A stretch of 17,896 bases of DNA from Christensenella sp. UBA1224. GTDB lineage: Bacteria > Bacillota > Clostridia > Christensenellales > Aristaeellaceae. Position 1 is the stretch's first letter, and each line of letters starts with the position of its first letter. The position numbers were made by a program, and so were the translations under genes. Shown here piece after piece: positions 13,231 through 17,896 of the stretch. Location: NCBI GenBank assembly GCA_002309235.1, contig DBXA01000131.1, positions 27,227-45,122 of the forward strand. The letters are read 5' to 3'. The notes under the pieces are model-generated. The model saw nothing but the letters and a program-made list of their open reading frames with translations, was not told the DNA's origin and did not search any database.

Positions 13231-14940
13231 ATGAAAAACCGTCTTCCCCGATCCCGGCATTTCCTCAGTATGATCGTTACGGTCATAGTTGCGTTCCTTG
13301 TCTGGTTCGTATTAGCCGAACGGGAAATCCATTCTTTAACGCTTGCTTGTTATACAGATCTGTCTCTGGCATCTGAGACGGCTACAAACAGCGCAGCATT
13401 CGTCGAGATAATCGCTCAAACCCTATCTGCTGATTCCCGTCTCCAGCGTTTGCATTGGAGTGAAAAGAAAACAGATTACCAACGCTATTCTCTTGAGATT
13501 GACGCGGTCGAAGCATTGTCGCAGGCTGACAGCAACTTGTTTCCTGTCAGAGGCAAAACCATCTTTTTTGTCGATAACAGCGATCTTCTGGAAAGATACT
13601 GGAGCATCCTGAACCTGAATCTGGCTCTTGGAAATGAACTCTATACATCGTTCTTGGAAAGTGCGCAAAACTCAGCCTGGATCGGTCCGGACTTGATCTA
13701 TCCAGACAGCACCGTAGTCGAAAAAACAGCCAATCGACTCCTGTTCTGTTATCTTAGGAAAGTGCCAGTAAGCAGATCAGGCAACGCAGGTATCCTGAAA
13801 GTAGGCGTCCCGATGGAAGTGTTGTTTTCCTCACTTGCATGCGATTCCCTACGGGGCACATGCGTAATCATGAGAGAACAGGTCATATATGGCGACAGTA
13901 ATAAAGATTTATCTGAACACCCCGGTTTCCTGAGCAATCTCATCGGGCCTAAAATGATCACTTTAGAAAACGAGGTCCTGGGGATCCGGTTTGTAGCATC
14001 ATGCAATATACGAAGCTGTTATATTCAGGCATTCCTGCAGATACTGCCGACAACTCTGATTGTCCTGTTGTTTGCCTTTCTGCTGGAATACTACTCCAGC
14101 AAAAACGAACAGCGTCTGAAGCAGGAAGTAGACCATGTACTTGATTTAGCGGAACAGGTAAGCATGAACGAAGGAAACATCCATTTCGATGCATCAAATA
14201 AAAATGAACTCGGACGACTGCTGTCGGCTTTCAACCGGCTGATCCAGGAGATGCAAAAGCGAGCCGAAAAACAGATCGCTATAGAACAATCCGAGAAACG
14301 TGCGATGATGCATGCGCTCCAATACCGGATGAACCCCCACTTTCTTTTCAACAGTCTGAATTGGCTGAAGATGTCGCTTGAAATGCAAGGCATCGGAAAA
14401 GAAGAGGGAGAAGCCTTGCTCCTCCTTAGCCGTCTATTGCGCTATAATCTGCAATCAGAGGAACGGGCGAGCCTGAGTGAAGAGATCAGCATGGCTCACG
14501 ATTATGTCAGACTGATGAACCTCAGGAAGCATGAAACCATACTGCTGCGATCAGACATAAATGAAATCGCCCCTAGCAGGCAGGTAATGCGCTTTTTGCT
14601 TCAGCCTCTGTGCGAGAACGCGATCCAGCATGGGATACGGCCCGGAAACACGTTGAATATCCAAGTCCTGGCGGAAGGCACCGATACTGAGTTGAAGATT
14701 ACGGTTTCAAACGACGGGAAAAAGATCGATCCGGATAAGTTGAAGGTGATAAGGGAAAACCTCTTGAGTGACAACACTGAAAACGGGATCGGCCTTTCAA
14801 ACGTCGCGCAGCGCCTGAAGCTGTTGTATGGGGAAAGCGCATCACTCTCCATAGCTTCTGATGAGATATGCACAAAGGTTTCTATATACATAAAGACAGA
14901 TGGAAACGGAGGTATTGAACATGAACCTGCTTATCGTTGA
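13231..14940 (+). CDS. YesM-like sensor histidine kinase (His_kinase family, LytS/YesM type)
   Basis: A 569-residue membrane kinase. TM1 is at about 12-29 (MIVTVIVAFLVWFVLAE), an extracellular sensor domain spans about 30-267, TM2 is at about 268-287, and a HAMP-like linker follows to about 345. The phosphoacceptor His370 lies in LQYRMNPHFLFNSLN, the signature of this kinase class. The ATPase N box is CENAIQHGI (Asn463) and the G box is ENGIGLSNVAQRL (518-530). The frame also opens at a GTG (13192), but ATG at 13231 with AGGAGG five bases upstream is clearly better. YesM/YesN pairs commonly control polysaccharide-uptake operons, and this one lies directly behind such an operon. The extracellular domain shows no motif I can name, so the signal is unknown. 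Its end overlaps the regulator gene by 20 bases. Confidence 0.94.
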   Translation: MKNRLPRSRHFLSMIVTVIVAFLVWFVLAEREIHSLTLACYTDLSLASETATNSAAFVEIIAQTLSADSRLQRLHWSEKKTDYQRYSLEIDAVEALSQADSNLFPVRGKTIFFVDNSDLLERYWSILNLNLALGNELYTSFLESAQNSAWIGPDLIYPDSTVVEKTANRLLFCYLRKVPVSRSGNAGILKVGVPMEVLFSSLACDSLRGTCVIMREQVIYGDSNKDLSEHPGFLSNLIGPKMITLENEVLGIRFVASCNIRSCYIQAFLQILPTTLIVLLFAFLLEYYSSKNEQRLKQEVDHVLDLAEQVSMNEGNIHFDASNKNELGRLLSAFNRLIQEMQKRAEKQIAIEQSEKRAMMHALQYRMNPHFLFNSLNWLKMSLEMQGIGKEEGEALLLLSRLLRYNLQSEERASLSEEISMAHDYVRLMNLRKHETILLRSDINEIAPSRQVMRFLLQPLCENAIQHGIRPGNTLNIQVLAEGTDTELKITVSNDGKKIDPDKLKVIRENLLSDNTENGIGLSNVAQRLKLLYGESASLSIASDEICTKVSIYIKTDGNGGIEHEPAYR

Positions 14941-15643
14941 CGATGATGAACTGACATGCCAGTGGCTCCGGAAAAACATCCTCGAAATGAACTTTCCTGC
15001 TTTAAAGCAGGTGGAATATGCTCTGTCGGCCGAAGACGCTCTGAGGCTTATCTCCTCAAAATATTATCATATCCTGCTGACAGATATCAAAATGGTAGAA
15101 ATGAACGGGCTCGAACTTATCTCCCACGCGAAACAGCTATACCCCGCTATCAGTACTCTGATCCTGACCGCATACGCTTCATTTGATTATGCTCAGAAAG
15201 CTGTTGAATTGGGCGTCAAAGGTTTCCTGTTAAAACCTCTGGACGCTTCCGAATTGCAAAAACAGCTTTCCGGCATCATACAGGATGCGTTTCTGCAGGA
15301 ACAGGAAGCAGAACCTCCACTCTCAGAAAATTTCCTGCGCTGGACAATCAACTACGTGCAGGAACACCTTGACCAGGAGATCAATATGGCGTTCATCGCG
15401 AACCACCTGGATTTCAGCTATAGTCATTTCAGCAGAGAATTCAAGCAAAAGATGGGCCGCTCGTTTGCTGAGTATGTGCTGGACGTAAAAATGCAGCGAG
15501 CAACTGAGATTCTGAAACAGGGATACAGGACCGGAGCATGTGCCGAACAATTAGGATACGGCACACCACAGAATTTCAATCGCGCATTTAAACGATTTTA
15601 CAAATGCACTCCGTCGGAATACCGGAAAAGGCATAGCCGTTAA
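14921..15643 (+). CDS. YesN-like response regulator with AraC-type DNA-binding domain
   Basis: A 240-residue regulator. The receiver domain (1-120) has the acidic pocket VDDDE (7-11), phosphoacceptor Asp55 in LLTDIKM, Thr83 in ILTAYAS and Lys105 in FLLKPLD. The AraC-type double helix-turn-helix covers about 137-235: INMAFIANHLDFSYSHFSRE for the first and LGYGTPQNFNRAFKRFYKCT for the second, ending PSEYR. A frame start seven codons earlier exists, but ATG at 14921 has GGAGG eight bases upstream inside the kinase gene and starts exactly at the receiver core. It should be phosphorylated by the overlapping kinase and activate the transporter and GH78 promoters in the 9419-9675 region (inference). 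At 240 residues it is the compact form, without the long linker seen in 500-residue YesN proteins. Confidence 0.95.
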   Translation: MNLLIVDDDELTCQWLRKNILEMNFPALKQVEYALSAEDALRLISSKYYHILLTDIKMVEMNGLELISHAKQLYPAISTLILTAYASFDYAQKAVELGVKGFLLKPLDASELQKQLSGIIQDAFLQEQEAEPPLSENFLRWTINYVQEHLDQEINMAFIANHLDFSYSHFSREFKQKMGRSFAEYVLDVKMQRATEILKQGYRTGACAEQLGYGTPQNFNRAFKRFYKCTPSEYRKRHSR

Positions 15644-15655
15644 CGGATCATTCCC

Positions 15656-15686
15656 TTGAAAGAATAACGTCAAGCAGTCTTATAAT
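15656..15686 (+). promoter_or_regulatory. Possible promoter of the MBL-fold hydrolase gene
   Basis: TTGAAA (15656-15661) and TATAAT (15681-15686) are near-perfect hexamers, but the spacer is 19 bases, longer than ideal. The start would be about 15693, 20 bases before ATG. No terminator is seen after the regulator gene, so read-through is also possible. Confidence 0.45.
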
Positions 15687-15712
15687 ATTATGTAATATCG
15701 GGAGGATTCAAC

Positions 15713-16444
15713 ATGAAGATCTTATTCATCGGATCCGGGCACGGTGTTCCGGAACCAAACCGCAAGTGCAGCTGCATTTACCTCGAAACGCAAGGCCATC
15801 GATACCTGATCGACGCGGGTGCCGATCCCACGGAAGAGCTGATCCGCAGGGGCATATCTCCGGATACGATAGAATCTGTCTTCATTACCCATATGCACAG
15901 CGATCACCTCAACGGCCTAATCCCCTTGATCAGCCTGTGCTCCTGGTTCTACAAAAACGTAAAGCTTCACGTCGCAATGCCGGACCTTCGCGCCGTGCCG
16001 GTATTCCGATCACTGCTCGAGGTGGAAGGCGAGAAACTCTGGGAAGGCATTTCTTTCTCCGAAGTGAAAGAAGGTCTGATCTTTGAGGATGGCACTATCC
16101 GAGTGACCGCGTTCCGCACGGGACATATCGACCGTTCTTTCGCCTTCCTTATCGAAGCAGAAGGGAAAAAGCTGCTGTTCACGGGAGATATGAAACATGG
16201 CACGGGACCGGTGGATGATTATGGCCGCTTCGCAGCAAGGGACGACCTTGATCTGGCTGTAGCGGAATGTGCCCATTTCAACGCCATGCTCTATGAGGAA
16301 CCGCTGCTGAAGCACACGCCGAAGCGCTTCTGCCTAAACCATTACAGCTGGGCATATGTGGAAAGCTGTTATCACCTGATGGAAACCTTGAAGGATAAGG
16401 TGGATATCCTCCTCGCCACAGATGGACTTGAGCTTGAGATCTGA
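15713..16444 (+). CDS. Metallo-beta-lactamase-fold hydrolase (RNase Z-like MBL family)
   Basis: A 243-residue MBL-fold protein with a complete two-metal site: HMHSDH (His60, His62, Asp64, His65), His138 in FRTGHID, Asp159 in LLFTGDM, and His210 in CLNHYSW. The N-terminal MKILFIGSGHGVPEPNRKCS is like the 'GtG.g.P...r..ss' start of RNase Z/PhnP-type enzymes. It lacks the exosite arm of tRNase Z, so tRNA processing is not implied; phosphodiester or lactone hydrolysis are both open. No signal peptide. GGGAGG lies about 8 bases before ATG. It follows the two-component genes by 69 bases and is closed by a terminator, so it may belong to the carbohydrate locus, but no substrate can be assigned. Confidence 0.88.
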   Translation: MKILFIGSGHGVPEPNRKCSCIYLETQGHRYLIDAGADPTEELIRRGISPDTIESVFITHMHSDHLNGLIPLISLCSWFYKNVKLHVAMPDLRAVPVFRSLLEVEGEKLWEGISFSEVKEGLIFEDGTIRVTAFRTGHIDRSFAFLIEAEGKKLLFTGDMKHGTGPVDDYGRFAARDDLDLAVAECAHFNAMLYEEPLLKHTPKRFCLNHYSWAYVESCYHLMETLKDKVDILLATDGLELEI

Positions 16445-16474
16445 AGGAAAGCCCGTGTCTTCCCACAGAAAAAA

Positions 16475-16504
16475 CGCACCGGCTGCTCACCCCGGTGCGC
16501 TTTT
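16475..16504 (+). terminator. Terminator of the MBL-fold gene
   Basis: CGCACCGG (16475-16482), 9-base loop, CCGGTGCG (16492-16499), then CTTTT. An A-run (16469-16474) precedes the stem, so it could also work on the minus strand. Confidence 0.75.
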
Positions 16505-16520
16505 CATAAAAGGAGTATCT

Positions 16521-16607
16521 ATGAAGAAGTTCCTGTCTCTCTCTGACGAGTATTATTATATCTGCCAAATAAAGACTGCGTATTGCCGGTCTGTGAACGA
16601 TTTTTGA
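16521..16607 (+). CDS. Possible 28-residue small protein
   Basis: A 28-codon frame, MKKFLSLSDEYYYICQIKTA then YCRSVNDF, with a strong AAAAGGAG site five bases before ATG. It lies between two terminators, starting 16 bases after the T-run of the first. It contains three consecutive tyrosines and two cysteines and has no clear hydrophobic segment. No family is recognised. It may be a genuine small gene reached by read-through, or a leftover 5' end of a lost gene whose translation signals survive. Confidence 0.3.
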   Translation: MKKFLSLSDEYYYICQIKTAYCRSVNDF

Positions 16608-16641
16608 ACGTTTGCACGATCTCTGTCCGCGAAATAGCAGT

Positions 16642-16666
16642 AAAGACCCGGCCTAGCCGGGTCTTT
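16642..16666. terminator. Bidirectional terminator between convergent units
   Basis: AAAGACCCGGC (16642-16652), loop CTA, GCCGGGTCTTT (16656-16666): a perfect 11-bp stem with A/T ends that serve as the T-run in either direction. It lies 25 bases beyond the GH51 stop codon and closes that gene on the minus strand. Confidence 0.8.
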
Positions 16667-16690
16667 CGCATGTATTATCGCTAAGCAAGC

Positions 16691-17896
16691 TTACCTGCCG
16701 AAGCGGAGCACATTCCAGGATGCCTTCCTGAGGCAGGCAGTCAGTATGCCGTTTTCCGCCTTTGTCGCGGTATTCTTCTTGGGCAGGATCCTGTCCGGGT
16801 CTTCCCATGTATCGGCATCGTTCTCATTTTCAGCGAACATTTCAATATGCTCTTTAAACTTCCAGTCCTCAAAGCCGCGTACATCCAGATTCAGCTCCTG
16901 ATCCTCGCTGAGATCTGCATTGATCACAAAGACATTCAGCTCTTCCTTCTCCTCATCCAGCGCAGCAGCTGCCTGGATCGTCCTGACCCCTGTAAAGCCT
17001 CCGTACTGGTTCATATCGTCTATGGCATAACCGGGCACATCGTATGTCTCGCAGCTTATCTCGCAGTCAAGTGATACGCCTTTTGCCATCTGTATCATCT
17101 GAGCGAACGGATAGTAAGCCGCGCTCTTCCAGACATGTTCCCTGTCGGAGGCACACAGTGCTCCAAGTCCTCCGGTCGCGCAGCCGATCTTGATGCGATC
17201 CGCATGGTGCAGCATTACCAGCATGGTACTTGCAGTGCCCAGTGCCTGCATCATCTCGCCGCCCCTGCGCGGACGCCGCCTTGTGGACCAGTCATCCGGA
17301 TCGTGGCGCACATAAGTCCGGCCAGGCACGAAAAGGTTAAACATCTCCAATTCCTGTCTGCCGCCCATGCCCAGGTGCGCCTCTCCCCTCGGCCGGATCA
17401 TGCTGCCATACTCATCAAGTGAAAGCATCATGGTCTTCTTCGAGCGCAGCTTAGTCCGGATATAATCGCACAAGGCGATCTCCGTGCGGATATAATCCTC
17501 AAACGCCTGGTAACCTGCCAGGAGCGCCTGGGGCATATCCGGCGGCGCCGAATGGTAATGGTGCAGAGAAATATAGTCCACGGCGCTGTAGCATTCCTCC
17601 AGCACCTCGCGGTCCCATTCCGGATAATGATTCAGGAAAGGCGATGAGGATACGCAGGCGATCGTCTCGATGGAGGGATCCACCCATTTCATGGCCTTGC
17701 TCGTCTCATGCGCCAGTATGCCGTAGCCGCGCGCGTTTTTCTCCCAGGAGGAGATCTGCCAGGGTCCATCCATTTCATTGCCCAGGCACCAGGTATGCAC
17801 GCGATAGGGTTCCGCATGCCCGTTCTTTTTTCTCAAGTCAGACCACCAGGTACCGCCCTCGAAATTGGTGTACTCCACGCAGTCCGCCGCGTCCTG
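16691..17896 (-). CDS. GH51 alpha-L-arabinofuranosidase, C-terminal part
   Basis: The visible 401 residues run off the right edge in frame (QDAADC then VEYTNFEGGTWWSDLR), so about 100 N-terminal residues are missing and the GTG at 17878 is not the true start. HTWCLGNEMDGPWQ holds the catalytic acid/base glutamate (in GNE) and MMLSLDEYGS the nucleophile glutamate, in the normal GH51 order and spacing. VDYISLHHYH is the usual strand before the nucleophile. The C-terminal beta domain (LNVFVINADLSEDQELNLDV) follows. It removes terminal alpha-L-arabinofuranose from arabinan, arabinoxylan or pectic side chains. In place of the usual 'LEEVYNLEDAL' region the protein has a basic WSTRRRPRRGGEMMQALGTA, a notable local variation. 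Convergent with the MBL gene and separated by two terminators. Confidence 0.92.
   Translation of the reverse strand, partial: QDAADCVEYTNFEGGTWWSDLRKKNGHAEPYRVHTWCLGNEMDGPWQISSWEKNARGYGILAHETSKAMKWVDPSIETIACVSSSPFLNHYPEWDREVLEECYSAVDYISLHHYHSAPPDMPQALLAGYQAFEDYIRTEIALCDYIRTKLRSKKTMMLSLDEYGSMIRPRGEAHLGMGGRQELEMFNLFVPGRTYVRHDPDDWSTRRRPRRGGEMMQALGTASTMLVMLHHADRIKIGCATGGLGALCASDREHVWKSAAYYPFAQMIQMAKGVSLDCEISCETYDVPGYAIDDMNQYGGFTGVRTIQAAAALDEEKEELNVFVINADLSEDQELNLDVRGFEDWKFKEHIEMFAENENDADTWEDPDRILPKKNTATKAENGILTACLRKASWNVLRFGR

Noticed and set aside
12562..13260. Minus-strand frame of 232 codons
   Set aside because: Antisense to the binding-protein gene and covers the terminator/promoter region; no family resemblance.
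15637..15646. Palindrome CCGTTAACGG at the end of the response-regulator gene
   Set aside because: Only 10 bp, spans the stop codon, and is neither followed by T residues nor placed at a promoter.
1..17896. CRISPR array, tRNA/rRNA genes, insertion sequences or phage genes
   Set aside because: No regularly spaced repeats, no cloverleaf or rRNA segments, and no transposase, integrase or phage protein motifs were seen on either strand.

Overview
The window reads as a chromosomal segment of an anaerobic, low-to-medium GC member of the Bacillota, most likely a gut- or rumen-type Clostridia (inference). The signs are strong GGAGG-type ribosome binding sites, an A-type flavodiiron protein, a clostridial-style anti-sigma/STAS pair, and a YesM/YesN two-component system next to an LplB/YtcP-type sugar ABC transporter that has no ATPase of its own. 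No tRNA, rRNA, CRISPR array, integrase, transposase or phage gene was seen.

Layout. Positions 1-9415 are all on the minus strand. Read in the direction of transcription (right to left), they hold: a GH78 alpha-L-rhamnosidase (9415-7208); a 62-residue SHOCT-like small protein (6913-6725); an anti-sigma-type ATPase and a STAS antagonist (6592-5776), closed by a hairpin terminator; a three-gene D-amino-acid cassette (DSD/D-threonine aldolase-like PLP enzyme, N-acyl-D-amino-acid deacylase, RidA-family protein; 5446-2224), closed by another hairpin; an MscS-type mechanosensitive channel (2108-1293); a 480-base stretch with no convincing gene but several regulatory-looking elements; a TetR-family regulator (811-230); and the first 64 codons of a flavodiiron protein (194 to the left edge).

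Positions 9676-16444 are on the plus strand: two sugar permeases, a solute-binding protein, a YesM-like sensor kinase, a YesN-like AraC-type response regulator, and a metallo-beta-lactamase-fold hydrolase. After a convergent terminator region that contains a possible 28-codon ORF, the minus strand resumes with the C-terminal 401 residues of a GH51 alpha-L-arabinofuranosidase, cut by the right edge.

How the genes may work together. The right half looks like a plant-polysaccharide (pectin or arabinan side-chain) utilisation locus. The kinase senses a signal, the AraC-type regulator probably acts on the divergent GH78/transporter control region, the binding protein and permeases import oligosaccharides using an ATPase encoded elsewhere, and GH78 and GH51 (no signal peptide seen on GH78; the GH51 N-terminus is missing) trim rhamnose and arabinose in the cytoplasm. 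The left half has a plausible D-amino-acid salvage route: deacylase releases a free D-amino acid, the PLP enzyme dehydrates or cleaves it, and the RidA-family protein removes reactive enamine/imine by-products. None of these families is new. The less ordinary points are the wiring: a kinase promoter apparently nested in the upstream terminator, a GCAA-tetraloop hairpin ahead of the binding-protein gene, a binding protein with no lipobox, and several unexplained short ORFs and control elements.
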